Assembly: GCA_015062085.1 (NCBI GenBank)
Contig: SUVI01000095.1
Span: 1-16,695, forward strand
DNA length: 16,695 bases
Direction: 5' to 3'
From: Planctomycetaceae bacterium
GTDB taxonomy: Bacteria; Planctomycetota; Planctomycetia; Pirellulales; Thermoguttaceae
How positions within the stretch are numbered: position 1 is the first letter of the stretch; every line of letters begins with the position of its first letter. Both the position numbers and the translations under genes were made by a program. The notes under the pieces were generated by a model. It made no database searches. It saw only the letters and a program-made list of their open reading frames with translations, and was not told the DNA's origin. Positions 5,066-13,488 of this stretch are shown here, in pieces.

Positions 5066-5899
5066 ATGAAGAAAAAACTTCATCCTCAATCCCGAAATTT
5101 GCAGAATTCCGGCATGGAACTGCTTCACACGGAGTTAAAGAAATTTGATTTTTGCGATCCGGAAACTTCCGAATCGGTCTCCCTGCGCTTTGGAGTTCAG
5201 CCTCCGAAGACCGGTGCCCGATGCCGTGTTGAAGAAGGCGTTTTCCAGACGTTCCATACGCCGCGCACCACCGCGACCTTCATTCCGCTCCACTATGAGC
5301 CGAACTATGCGTACCCGCTGATCGTGTGGCTCCACACACCGGGAGAAGATGAACGGCAGCTCCAGCGCATCATGCCGCTTTGGAGCCTCCGGAACTACGC
5401 GGCTGTCTCCGTTCGCGGAAGTGTTTCCTTCGGCAATGACGGCCTCCCGAAGAAAGGATTCTACTGGGATGCCGGAAGTTACGAATCGGCATACACTTCC
5501 GTTCTGGAAGCGATCTCGGAGATCCGCCAGCGCATCAACATTTCGCCAAACCGCATTTACCTCGCCGGCTGCGATGAAGGTGCGGCCATGGCACAGCGGC
5601 TCGTTTTTCGAAACCCGCACTGCTTCAACGGTCTCATTTCCTTCAATGGAGGTATCCCGGAAGACATGATGCTTTTGGAACACCTGCGTGAACTGCAGAA
5701 AGTCCGTTTCCTCTACCTGGTCTCCAACAGCCTGCGCGCCTGCCCGGTAGAAACGCTCTGCAGCCATCTGCGTCTGCTTTACTCCGCCGGTATTCCGCTG
5801 ACGCTCCGAAACTATCCGAAGATGGGGCCGCTGCTCCCCGAAATGTTCCGGGACGCCAACCGCTGGATCATGGGCGGGATCGAATCCGCACTTTTTTAA
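5066..5899 (+). CDS. Alpha/beta-hydrolase-like pseudoenzyme
   Basis: The 277-aa protein has the shape of a carboxylesterase/phospholipase-type alpha/beta hydrolase: a strand then Y-P-L-I-V-W-L-H (residues 83-90, oxyanion region), a helix, then R-I-Y-L-A-G-C-D-E-G at the nucleophile elbow. The elbow G-x-S-x-G reads G168-C-D170-E-G172, so Asp replaces Ser. The strand that normally brings the acid (about 215-228) has no Asp. The usual His motif near the end (P-x-M-G-H-x-x) reads P-K-M-G-P-L-L. All three triad residues are therefore absent and it is probably not a hydrolase. The block around residues 74-118 is one I associate with planctomycete proteins. Start: ATG 5066 with AGGAA 11 bp upstream; a TTG at 5030 is also possible. 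It heads the flagellar operon, 99 bp before fliF, and may have a structural or binding role. Confidence 0.8.
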   Translation: MKKKLHPQSRNLQNSGMELLHTELKKFDFCDPETSESVSLRFGVQPPKTGARCRVEEGVFQTFHTPRTTATFIPLHYEPNYAYPLIVWLHTPGEDERQLQRIMPLWSLRNYAAVSVRGSVSFGNDGLPKKGFYWDAGSYESAYTSVLEAISEIRQRINISPNRIYLAGCDEGAAMAQRLVFRNPHCFNGLISFNGGIPEDMMLLEHLRELQKVRFLYLVSNSLRACPVETLCSHLRLLYSAGIPLTLRNYPKMGPLLPEMFRDANRWIMGGIESALF

Positions 5900-5998
5900 C
5901 CAGTCGGACAGTTTCGACAACCGGAAGATCCGTTCAGACCGCCGAATAATTTGAAAAACTATCCCCATCATTCCCTCAGAAATCAGGAACGTTCCTTC

Positions 5999-8911
5999 AT
6001 GGAAGAAGAAAAACACATCGAAACGCAAAATACCCGCAAATTCCCCATGCGCTACGTCATGGTGGGTGCGGCCGCCGCTGTGTCTGCCCTGATCTCGCTC
6101 GTCTTCAGCATTTCCGGGAATTTTGGGAATTTTCAGAATGGTCCGGACAATTTCACTCCCCTTTTCTCCGGAAAACTCTTCACCGAAAGCGAGCTTCTGG
6201 AAATCGAAATGGCGTTTGCGGACGCAGAATTGACGCAGTACACTATCTCAAACGGTCAGGTCCAGGTTCCTCCACAGAAAAAAAACGATTTCATCCGGGC
6301 CCTGAAAAAGACGTCGCTCTTTAAAGACGAACACCACGCACAGGACCATGGGATGGCGGGACTCTGGATCTCCGAACGGGAACGGCAGGCGGCAGAACTG
6401 AAAGGCAAGCAAAATGAACTCGCCGGTCAGCTTCGGACCTTTCGTGGGATCGAAAATGCGGGAGTGATCCTCGACATCAGTGAGACAAAAAACGGCTTTG
6501 AGCGCCAAAAACACGCAACCGCCTCGATCTCGATCCGTTCCAGGGAAGGCCATACGGTCTCGCAGGAAGACATTCAGTCGATCCTTCGTCTGGTGACCGG
6601 GGCAGTCTATGGACTCTCTTCGGCAAATGTTTCCATCATCGACACACGTACGAATCAGTCGTGGAAATTCAATGCTCCGGAGATCGAAACCGGAAAAAAT
6701 GCTGACGAAACCAATGCGTACCGTCCGGATTCCGGCACCTCGGGAATCCGATCCCGGGAAAAGACCTCTTCCTTTTCCGAAAATGAAACCGATGCAGAGA
6801 GTGCCGCACACCTGGAAAAAATCGTCTTTCAGCCGACAGCACTCCCTCGCCCGGAAATTTTTGATTCCGGAGCCCGCGGAATGCTCGCGTCCAATTCACC
6901 GCGTCCCGTGAAAGCCGTAGATACGGAACTTCTCTCGCTCCCGAAAGCCGATTTTTCGGAAAACGATTTCAGCGATGCTTCGGCAGGAACGACAGAGCCG
7001 TCCTGTTCTTCCATGACGGACCATTCCGAAAACATGATGTCCGGGCGGGTCATCTTCGCAGGCAGTTCCTCTTCAGGAACTCCGGAGATCCGCCGGGTCT
7101 CGACGGCTGAATACTCGCAGGACCGCTCTTTCTCCCGTCAGGATATTCGGTTGACCAGTGCCTCCAGCACACCGAATGCTCCAACTCAAACCGTTTCGGA
7201 AACCGAAGTTTCTGAAATGGATCTGTCTGCCTCCCAGAAATTGCAGGACTGCGAGGAAACGGAGCTTCTCCCGCCAGAAACTCCCCGATCTTCCAATGAT
7301 GCAGCCGCTGTGCAGGAACCGCTTTCCCAAATGGAACGGATGCCGATCGGAAAAAAATTTTCCCGTTTCAGCATCAAGTCCTCGACACACAAATCCCAGG
7401 AACTTTTCCTGTTTTTCTGCATCGTCGCGATACTCGTGATCTTCATCTGCCTTCTGGTCATCTACATGACGCGGAAAGGACTCTTCACGGCCGCGATGCT
7501 GCGTGAACGAATGCAGATGAAGGTTCATGAAAAAGAAACGGACGAGGAAAACGCCGACTCGGAAATAAAACCCGGCCTGCAGATGCCGGAAATTTCCGAT
7601 GCCCAGGAAGTCTCGGAAACATCCCCCTTTTCTTCCAGCGGTTCAGGAGCAAAAACCCCTGCCGAAGAAAAAATTTCAAAGGAAAACCATCCAACGGTCC
7701 CGTCAGACAAAATCTCCAACGGTTTCGAAAATCTGTCCGGGAAACCTTCCGAAGAACCTTCCGGAGATTTTTCCGAAAGCTCTGCCGCAGAATCGGCCTC
7801 GGCACGCAAAGGAAAGATCGCGGACATTCTGGCGACCCTCGAAAGCCTGAAAAATGAACCGCCGTTCTTCCCGGAAGCCCCGTCCGAAGATTCCAAAACC
7901 TCTGCGTCAGCACAGGACGCCGGTCTGAATGCAGAGACAGCCGCAGATCTGACTCGGTTTCAGATCCCAGAGATCGAAGAACTCCAGACATTCCCTCCGA
8001 AACGTGTGGCCCTTGCACTTTTGGAAGAACGTCCCCAAACGGCCGCGATGCTCCTGCACCAATTTTCCAAAGCAGGCGCACAGGCGGTTTTGAATCACAT
8101 CCCGGCAAATCTGCGTCTTGGGATCGAATCGCGCATGACGTCCTGTACGGAACCGGATCGAGAGATCCTTCGGGAAGCTGCCGCCGCGATCCTGGAGTAC
8201 CTGGAAGAACTGGAACTGGAAAATGGGCGTACTCCAGCGGAAAGTATTTTCCTTCAGAAAGAAGAAAAATCCGGTTCCCCGGTAATTCGTCCGCTCGCAG
8301 AGGTGCTCCCGCACACGGAAAATTCCGGCCTCACGGACCGGATCCCGCTCCATGAACTGTTTCCCATTCCGGAAAATGAAAGAAACGCACAGGAAGAGAA
8401 ACCGCTTTCGCACGAGACTGAGGATGCCGAGGTTTCCGAACTTCCGGTTTCCGAACTTCCGGTTTCGAAATTCGCAGACTCCAATGAACTTCCGGCCCAA
8501 TTGGAAAAAGCACCTGAAATCGCCGATCCAGCGGTCTCCGAAGCCGTTCCTGAAAATTTCATTCAGGAAGAAACCGGGAAATTTTCGGGATCCGCTCCGG
8601 AGGACCGTACCGAGACGCTGCCGTTTGATGCCCTGAAGCAGTTTTCCAAAAAAGATCTGCGTGTTCTTCTTGCGGCCAATCCTCAGGAAAAGACGATCCT
8701 GGCTCTTTTGGGTGCTGAACAGCGTTTGATGGACCGGCTGCTTGGCGTCCTCCCGAAATCGGAAGCGCATCGAGTCCGCAAGCAATTGAAATATCCGAGC
8801 CAGATCCGGCTCCAGGATGTGGAAGATGCTCGCATTTCCCTCATGCTTCTGGCCCACGAACTTGCGGAATCAGGGCAGATCCGGCTTCCGGAAATGGCTG
8901 AAAGTATTTGA
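5999..8911 (+). CDS. fliF-fliG: FliF-FliG fusion protein (MS-ring plus rotor switch)
   Basis: Forms the inner-membrane MS ring and, by fusion, the attached FliG part of the flagellar switch. Length is 970 aa, close to a FliF (about 550) plus a FliG (about 330). Order: TM1 19-40; YscJ/FliF ring domains about 52-222 (L-F-S-G at 55-58, G-L-W-I-S-E-R at 121-127, the ring strand I-E-N-A-G-V-I-L-D-I at 151-160); a Ser/Glu/Thr-rich segment about 223-455 where RBM3 and the beta-collar should be; TM2 469-490; a disordered segment to about 640; a FliG-middle domain 665-739 with E-R-P-Q-T at 677-681 in place of E-H-P-Q; a low-complexity linker; and a FliG C-terminal domain about 877-962. No FliG N-domain is seen. 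This fits, because that domain's job is to bind the FliF tail. Start: ATG 5999 with AGGAA 9 bp upstream; a TTG at 5951 is less likely. No separate fliG lies before fliH. The fusion is inferred from motif reading. Confidence 0.82.
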   Translation: MEEEKHIETQNTRKFPMRYVMVGAAAAVSALISLVFSISGNFGNFQNGPDNFTPLFSGKLFTESELLEIEMAFADAELTQYTISNGQVQVPPQKKNDFIRALKKTSLFKDEHHAQDHGMAGLWISERERQAAELKGKQNELAGQLRTFRGIENAGVILDISETKNGFERQKHATASISIRSREGHTVSQEDIQSILRLVTGAVYGLSSANVSIIDTRTNQSWKFNAPEIETGKNADETNAYRPDSGTSGIRSREKTSSFSENETDAESAAHLEKIVFQPTALPRPEIFDSGARGMLASNSPRPVKAVDTELLSLPKADFSENDFSDASAGTTEPSCSSMTDHSENMMSGRVIFAGSSSSGTPEIRRVSTAEYSQDRSFSRQDIRLTSASSTPNAPTQTVSETEVSEMDLSASQKLQDCEETELLPPETPRSSNDAAAVQEPLSQMERMPIGKKFSRFSIKSSTHKSQELFLFFCIVAILVIFICLLVIYMTRKGLFTAAMLRERMQMKVHEKETDEENADSEIKPGLQMPEISDAQEVSETSPFSSSGSGAKTPAEEKISKENHPTVPSDKISNGFENLSGKPSEEPSGDFSESSAAESASARKGKIADILATLESLKNEPPFFPEAPSEDSKTSASAQDAGLNAETAADLTRFQIPEIEELQTFPPKRVALALLEERPQTAAMLLHQFSKAGAQAVLNHIPANLRLGIESRMTSCTEPDREILREAAAAILEYLEELELENGRTPAESIFLQKEEKSGSPVIRPLAEVLPHTENSGLTDRIPLHELFPIPENERNAQEEKPLSHETEDAEVSELPVSELPVSKFADSNELPAQLEKAPEIADPAVSEAVPENFIQEETGKFSGSAPEDRTETLPFDALKQFSKKDLRVLLAANPQEKTILALLGAEQRLMDRLLGVLPKSEAHRVRKQLKYPSQIRLQDVEDARISLMLLAHELAESGQIRLPEMAESI
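8429..8467. repeat. Short in-frame tandem repeat in the FliG linker
   Basis: A 15-bp phrase GTTTCCGAACTTCCG occurs twice in a row and begins a third time, giving VSELPVSELPVS in the linker between the two FliG-like domains. It suggests that the low-complexity linkers grow by slippage. Confidence 0.7.
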
Positions 8912-9035
8912 TCAGCCGTTTGGGAGTGCGTTTTGAAAATTCGGAAAGATCCGCAGCCGCGTTCTCCGGATCATGCAGAGATCCGCGTCATTCCCGGACA
9001 TTGCCGCCTATTTCCGCCGCAGGAAAGAACGACTC

Positions 9036-9737
9036 ATGAAAAAAGAAATCCCAAGCACTCATCTTTTCAATTTTGAGGATCTGCACGATCAGGCCGAATC
9101 GTATCTGGAATCGGTACGGCAAACCGCACGTCAGATTCTGGAAAACGCGGTTCAGGAAGCCGAAAATCAGAAGCAGTCCCTTCTTCAGGATGCAGAATCC
9201 ATCCGCGTCAAAGCGCGTGAAGAAGGATTTCAGGAAGGACTTCAGCGAGCCGTTCAGGAACTTGAAAGCCGCGTGGAAGCGCAGGTCCAGGCCCAGCTGC
9301 AGAAGAAGATCGATCCGGCGATCCAGGCTGCAGAATGCGGGATCTTCCAAATTCTGGAACAGTGCGCCGACCTGCGGGAAAATCTTACGCAAAGCTGGGA
9401 ACGCGCTTTTGTGCACCTGATCTCACGAGTCGCCAAAATCATCATTCGGCGTGAATTGAAAGCCGATCCCCAGATCGCGGCTCAATGGATCCGTGAAATG
9501 CTGGAGCTTTGTGCCGGCGAAAGCAGTTTCGTCCTGGATCTGAATCCGGAAGATGCCGTTCTTCTGGAACCTGCGCTGGACCGGATCCGAAGCGAATTTC
9601 GACAGCTTGGCTCTCTTGAGATCAAACTGGATCCCATGCTCGCACGCGGGGACTGCATTCTGCGGTCCGAAAACGGCACGCTTGACCAGCGTCTCGACGT
9701 CCAGTTGGCCAGAATCGAGGAGGAACTTCATTCATGA
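9036..9737 (+). CDS. fliH: Flagellar export ATPase regulator FliH
   Basis: Cytosolic stalk protein that binds and restrains the export ATPase FliI and links it to the C-ring. The 233-aa protein has a long Gln/Glu-rich coiled coil (about 15-110) with the hallmark E-E-G-F-Q-E-G-L at 62-69, then the conserved C-terminal domain with A-K-I-I-I-R-R-E-L at 133-141 and D-P-M-L-A-R-G-D-C-I-L-R...G-T-L-D-Q-R-L at 199-220. Start chosen at ATG 9036, with AGGAAAG 8 bp upstream; an upstream in-frame ATG at 8973 lacks a good site. It is 124 bp after the fusion gene. Its stop overlaps the fliI start (ATGA), so the pair is probably translationally coupled. Confidence 0.9.
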   Translation: MKKEIPSTHLFNFEDLHDQAESYLESVRQTARQILENAVQEAENQKQSLLQDAESIRVKAREEGFQEGLQRAVQELESRVEAQVQAQLQKKIDPAIQAAECGIFQILEQCADLRENLTQSWERAFVHLISRVAKIIIRRELKADPQIAAQWIREMLELCAGESSFVLDLNPEDAVLLEPALDRIRSEFRQLGSLEIKLDPMLARGDCILRSENGTLDQRLDVQLARIEEELHS

Positions 9738-11215
9738 ACCCCCTCTCCCTCCTGAATCAGCTCGACTCCATCATCCCGACTGCGATCACGGGCACCGTGC
9801 AGGAAACGACCGGCACGACGATCTCCGTCAGCGGTTTCCCTGTCCCAGTCGGTGCTCTGGCAGAGATCCGTCTCCGGGACCGCAGTACACTTTCCGCAGA
9901 AGTCATCCGCTTCCATGATGAGACCGCCATCCTCTATCCGCTCCAGACCATGCAGGGGATTCGGCGCGGGGACCGGGTACGTCTCGTTCAGACGATCCCA
10001 TGGCTTACTGTTGGGGAAGGAATGCTGGGAAAAGTCCTTGATGCACGGGGACGTATTCTCCAGGATGTCTCCCAATGCATCAAACCGCTCGATTCCCATC
10101 CGGCAGAAACAGAAACGGACGCCGATCCCATCTTCTCTGGATCAGGGACCCCGGCAGCTTCCGGTATACCGTGCAGATCCACCAGTTCCCGCAGTACTTC
10201 GGAAACCAAAGTTTCCGAATTTCTTGCCTCGCGAAAAATTTCCGCAGAAGCCCTCCTGAATTCCGAACGGATCCCGTTTCATCGCGATGCTCCCAAAGCA
10301 TTCCAGCGGCCGCGGATCACCAATCCGATCTCAACGGGAGTCCGTGCCATCGACGCACTCCTGACGCTTGGAGAAGGACAGCGTGTCGGGATATTTGCGG
10401 GATCCGGCGTCGGAAAAAGTACCCTCCTTGGAATGATCGCCCGATACACGAACGCAGACGTCATCGTCATTGGACTGGTCGGTGAACGCGGACGTGAAGT
10501 CAATGATTTTCTTGAACGGGACCTCGGTGCAGAAGGCCGCAAACGCAGTGTCGTCATCGCCGCAACGAGCAATGAACCCGCCATTCTGCGAGTTCGCGCA
10601 GCACAAACCGCAACCGCAGTCGCAGAATACTTCCGCGACAAAGGGAAGAACGTTCTGCTTCTGATGGATTCCCTGACCCGATTTGCCATGGCCCAGCGGG
10701 AAATTGGACTCGCCGGCGGAGAACCGCCCACAAGAAACGGCTACCCGCCCTCCGTTTTTGCTCTTCTGCCTGCCCTGGTGGAACGGACCGGGAGAACACG
10801 GCTGGGAAGCATCACCGCGATGTACACGGTACTGGTCGAAGGAGACGACGAAAACGAACCGATCGCCGACACGGTACGCGGTCTGCTCGACGGACACATC
10901 TGGCTCTCCCGAAAACTTGCGGCTGCGGGACACTATCCGGCGATCGACCTGCCGTCAAGCATTAGCCGTCTGATGAACGACATCTGCGAAAAAAAGCACA
11001 TTCGGACCGCATTGGAACTCCGTGCCATGGTGTCGCTCTGGCGGGAATTTCAGGATCTGCTCGCCATCAATGCGTACAAACGGGGCACGAATCCGGCTCT
11101 GGATGCCGCACTGGAAAAGAAAGACGCCATCGTTCGATTCCTTCGGCAAAACACCGACGAGCCGTCGACGCTCAGTGAGGCTGTTCGGCAGATGACCCAG
11201 ATCATCGAGTCCTGA
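9734..11215 (+). CDS. fliI: Flagellum-specific export ATPase FliI
   Basis: Hexameric ATPase of the type III export gate, related to F1 beta. The 493-aa protein is about 50 residues longer than usual. Residues 1-115 form the N-terminal beta-barrel. The Walker A loop is G-S-G-V-G-K-S-T at 223-230, the catalytic Glu is in G-E-R-G-R-E at 250-255, and Walker B is L-L-L-M-D-S-L-T-R at 308-316. The C-terminal helical domain contains the conserved R-G-T-N-P-A-L-D-A-A at 450-459. The extra residues form a Ser/Thr-rich insertion at about 121-187, between barrel and ATPase core, of the same style as the low-complexity parts of the FliF-FliG fusion. All catalytic motifs are intact. The ATG overlaps the fliH stop by 4 bp. 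Confidence 0.96.
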   Translation: MNPLSLLNQLDSIIPTAITGTVQETTGTTISVSGFPVPVGALAEIRLRDRSTLSAEVIRFHDETAILYPLQTMQGIRRGDRVRLVQTIPWLTVGEGMLGKVLDARGRILQDVSQCIKPLDSHPAETETDADPIFSGSGTPAASGIPCRSTSSRSTSETKVSEFLASRKISAEALLNSERIPFHRDAPKAFQRPRITNPISTGVRAIDALLTLGEGQRVGIFAGSGVGKSTLLGMIARYTNADVIVIGLVGERGREVNDFLERDLGAEGRKRSVVIAATSNEPAILRVRAAQTATAVAEYFRDKGKNVLLLMDSLTRFAMAQREIGLAGGEPPTRNGYPPSVFALLPALVERTGRTRLGSITAMYTVLVEGDDENEPIADTVRGLLDGHIWLSRKLAAAGHYPAIDLPSSISRLMNDICEKKHIRTALELRAMVSLWREFQDLLAINAYKRGTNPALDAALEKKDAIVRFLRQNTDEPSTLSEAVRQMTQIIES

Positions 11216-11312
11216 GAAAAATGCATTCCATTCCCTGAAACCGGACGAAATTGTTTCACAAAACCCGCAATTTACGCAACATGGTTCAAAATTTTACGAA
11301 CGAGGACTTTCC

Positions 11313-11705
11313 ATGGGATTTCATTTTCGACTGCGCGCGGTTCAGAAAGTTCAGGAACTCAAGCGGGATGAAAAAAAACAGACGCTTGCGGAACTGCTCC
11401 AAAAGCAGAATGAGCTGAATGAAAAAATGGCGTCGCTCCGGGAAAAAATTGCGCAGGCCCGTTCTGAACGAACGCAATGGATGAGTGGAAAAATGCTTTC
11501 AATGGCCCAGCTGCACAAATTCCACCAGTTTGAGTGCCGGCTGGAACAGGATCTTGGAGAACTGCAGATGGAGGCGGAACGGCTTCTTCTTTTGATCGAA
11601 ACGCAGCAATCGACGCTTTTGGAATCCGAGCAGGAAGTCAAAAAATTTGAAAAGCTAGAGGAAAAGCAGCGCGAACACTACCGGCGGACCCACGAAAGAT
11701 CCTGA
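11313..11705 (+). CDS. fliJ: Flagellar export chaperone FliJ
   Basis: The 130-aa protein is almost entirely a coiled coil, as expected for FliJ, the gamma-like stalk that inserts into the FliI ring and cycles export chaperones. The N-terminus F-x-F-R-L-R-A-V-Q-K-V-Q-E-L-K-R-x-E (residues 3-20) and the C-terminal E-V-K-K-F-E-K-L-E-E-K-Q-R-E (residues about 108-121) match the family pattern. GAGG lies 8 bp before ATG 11313. It is 97 bp after fliI. Identification rests on pattern plus position, because FliJ sequences are poorly conserved. Confidence 0.85.
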   Translation: MGFHFRLRAVQKVQELKRDEKKQTLAELLQKQNELNEKMASLREKIAQARSERTQWMSGKMLSMAQLHKFHQFECRLEQDLGELQMEAERLLLLIETQQSTLLESEQEVKKFEKLEEKQREHYRRTHERS

Positions 11706-12007
11706 ACGTTTTTTATTTTTGATTTTATGTCCGGCCTCTTTCCCGACACGCAATGCTCAAGAAACAGGCGGCTCCTCTTCATTCCCAATTCCAGAAACGG
11801 AATTTCCCCAAAGTGCTTTTCCCCATTAAGTCGGAAAAAATTTGAAAATTTCATCAAAAAAAACTCCAGCCTATTGACTTTTGCGGAAATTTATGGTAGG
11901 CTGGAATCTGTGGGAGAGACTTTCACTCTCCTGTCCCGATCCTGTCCGAAACGGCCTCCATTTACCCCCGCCATATTCACCCCTGCCCACCCAAAAGGAA
12001 TGATCGC
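11706..12007. other. Intergenic region between fliJ and the oxidoreductase gene
   Basis: 302 bp with no supported gene. A T-rich run follows the fliJ stop (about 11710-11725), but I see no strong stem before it. The main content is a promoter at 11874-11902 and a roughly 105-nt leader. A 94-codon frame at 11727-12011 has no ribosome site. Confidence 0.6.
11874..11902 (+). promoter_or_regulatory. Promoter of the Gfo/Idh/MocA gene
   Basis: TTGACT (11874-11879, five of six matches) stands 17 bp before TAGGCT (11897-11902, which keeps T, A and the final T of the -10 consensus). The spacing and TAG-type -10 are like the flagellar operon promoter. Confidence 0.6.
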
Positions 12008-13276
12008 ATGAAAGCCGTCAACCGATCCTCACGCCGTCATTTTTTGAAAGCCGGAGCTCTCTTTTCTTCATTGGATCTCCCCTTTCTGATCCCCGGAAGT
12101 GTTCTGGGACTTGAGCCGGATTCCGTCCCGCCGTCCAATCGCCTGACGATGGGCGGGATCGGGGTCGGAAATCGCGGAAGGGGCGTTCTGGCGTCCTTCC
12201 TGACGTTTCCGGAGGTCCAGTTCGTCATGAACGCAGATGTTCAGCGTACACGCCGGGAAATGGTCAAGGAAATGGTCGACAAAAAATACGGAAATCAGGA
12301 CTGCCGCATCACGCCTGAAATGTACGATGTTCTGGATCGCGAAGACATTGACTTCGTCCTCATCGCAACAGGGGACCGATGGCACACGATGCTCTCGATC
12401 CTTGCCGCAAAAGCAGGAAAGGACATCTACTGCGAAAAACCGTGCTCGCTGACGATCGAGGAAAGTATTGCGCTGAGTGAAACCGTGAATCGCTGCGGCC
12501 GGATCTACCAGGCCGGCACTCAGCGGCGAAGCAGTCCGGCATTTCAGACGGCGATCCGTTTCGCTCGCTCCGGAGCCATCGGCAAAATTACGGAAGTGCA
12601 CGCCAACACACTCTCACCGGGCACACGCCACGAATGGCTTCCGGAAGAACCTCTCCCGGACCGAAATGAATGCGATTGGGACCGCTGGCTCGGCGCGTGT
12701 CCCTGGCGTCCGTTCAATTCCCGATACGTCGCCGGCGGATGGCGCGGACACTACGATTTTCATGGCGGAGGGATCCTGGAATGGGGGTCCCATACGGTAG
12801 ACCTCTGCCAGATGGCCAATCAGTCGGACGATACGGTCCCGATCCGCTACGAACCGACTCCGGGAGGCTGCGTCGCCTGGTATGCCAGCGGCGTCAAACT
12901 CGTCATGCGCTCAGAAGGATGGATGGGACTGGGTTCCTGCTCGATCCGCGTCGTTGGATCAGACGGCTGGGTCGAAGTCGGCGACACGAACAAGATCCTC
13001 ACCCACCAGGGTCCCCTGCCGGTCAGCAATCAGGGACTTGAACGCGGAACGCAAAGAGAACATGATGCGGACCTTCTGAATGCCATCCGAACTCGAAGCT
13101 CCACACGGGCAAATGCGGACGTTGCCGCACGTTCCCACATTGCATCGCATGCCGCATATATTGCGTGGCAGTTGGGCCGAACGCTGGAATTTGACCCGGT
13201 AAAGAACGAATTCCTCAACGATGAGGAAGCCAACCGGATGCGTTCCCGCGCCAAACGGGAACCCTGGCACATTTAG
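12008..13276 (+). CDS. Tat-exported Gfo/Idh/MocA-family oxidoreductase
   Basis: NAD(P)-dependent sugar or inositol-type oxidoreductase, 422 aa. The N-terminus has a twin-arginine signal, S-R-R-H-F-L-K at 8-14 with an apolar core to about 35, so it is probably folded with its cofactor and exported to the periplasm. The Rossmann loop is G-G-I-G-V-G-N-R-G-R-G at 49-59, and the family catalytic motif is C-E-K-P at 142-145. The C-terminal domain has D-W-D-R-W-L-G and G-G-G-I-L-E-W-G-S-H, typical of the large planctomycete paralogue group. The substrate cannot be read from sequence; a role in breakdown of sugars or glycans is usual. AAGGAA lies 8 bp upstream of the ATG. It is a single gene with its own promoter and terminator. 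Confidence 0.92.
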   Translation: MKAVNRSSRRHFLKAGALFSSLDLPFLIPGSVLGLEPDSVPPSNRLTMGGIGVGNRGRGVLASFLTFPEVQFVMNADVQRTRREMVKEMVDKKYGNQDCRITPEMYDVLDREDIDFVLIATGDRWHTMLSILAAKAGKDIYCEKPCSLTIEESIALSETVNRCGRIYQAGTQRRSSPAFQTAIRFARSGAIGKITEVHANTLSPGTRHEWLPEEPLPDRNECDWDRWLGACPWRPFNSRYVAGGWRGHYDFHGGGILEWGSHTVDLCQMANQSDDTVPIRYEPTPGGCVAWYASGVKLVMRSEGWMGLGSCSIRVVGSDGWVEVGDTNKILTHQGPLPVSNQGLERGTQREHDADLLNAIRTRSSTRANADVAARSHIASHAAYIAWQLGRTLEFDPVKNEFLNDEEANRMRSRAKREPWHI

Positions 13277-13404
13277 CCTGATTTCCAACGTCGAAAATAG
13301 ACTCACGGTCTCAAATTTTTGGCCTCCTCAGGGAATTTTAAGTGGATGCACTGGATTTGCGGCCGGCGGACTTCAAGATTTCTGCCGACGTAAAATTTCC
13401 CATT

Positions 13405-13452
13405 AAAAAACGCGCAGGAAACGTCTTTCAGTTTCTGCGCGTCTTTCTTTTC
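13405..13452. terminator. Bidirectional terminator between convergent genes
   Basis: CGCGCAGGAAAC (13411-13422) pairs with GTTTCTGCGCG (13431-13441) with one bulged G. Six A bases precede it and TCTTTCTTTT follows, so both strands have a T-run. It serves the oxidoreductase gene (+) and top6B (-). Confidence 0.9.
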
Positions 13453-13488
13453 TTAACCGGCCGGCACTTCGCAGTACCGCGGTTTCCG

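Noticed and set aside
5135..6028. 297-codon minus-strand frame opposite the hydrolase-like gene
   Set aside because: It is the antisense of a conserved protein and has no family features; high third-position GC creates such long shadow frames.
11727..12011. 94-codon frame before the oxidoreductase gene
   Set aside because: No ribosome site, contains the promoter at 11874-11902 and has no recognisable composition.
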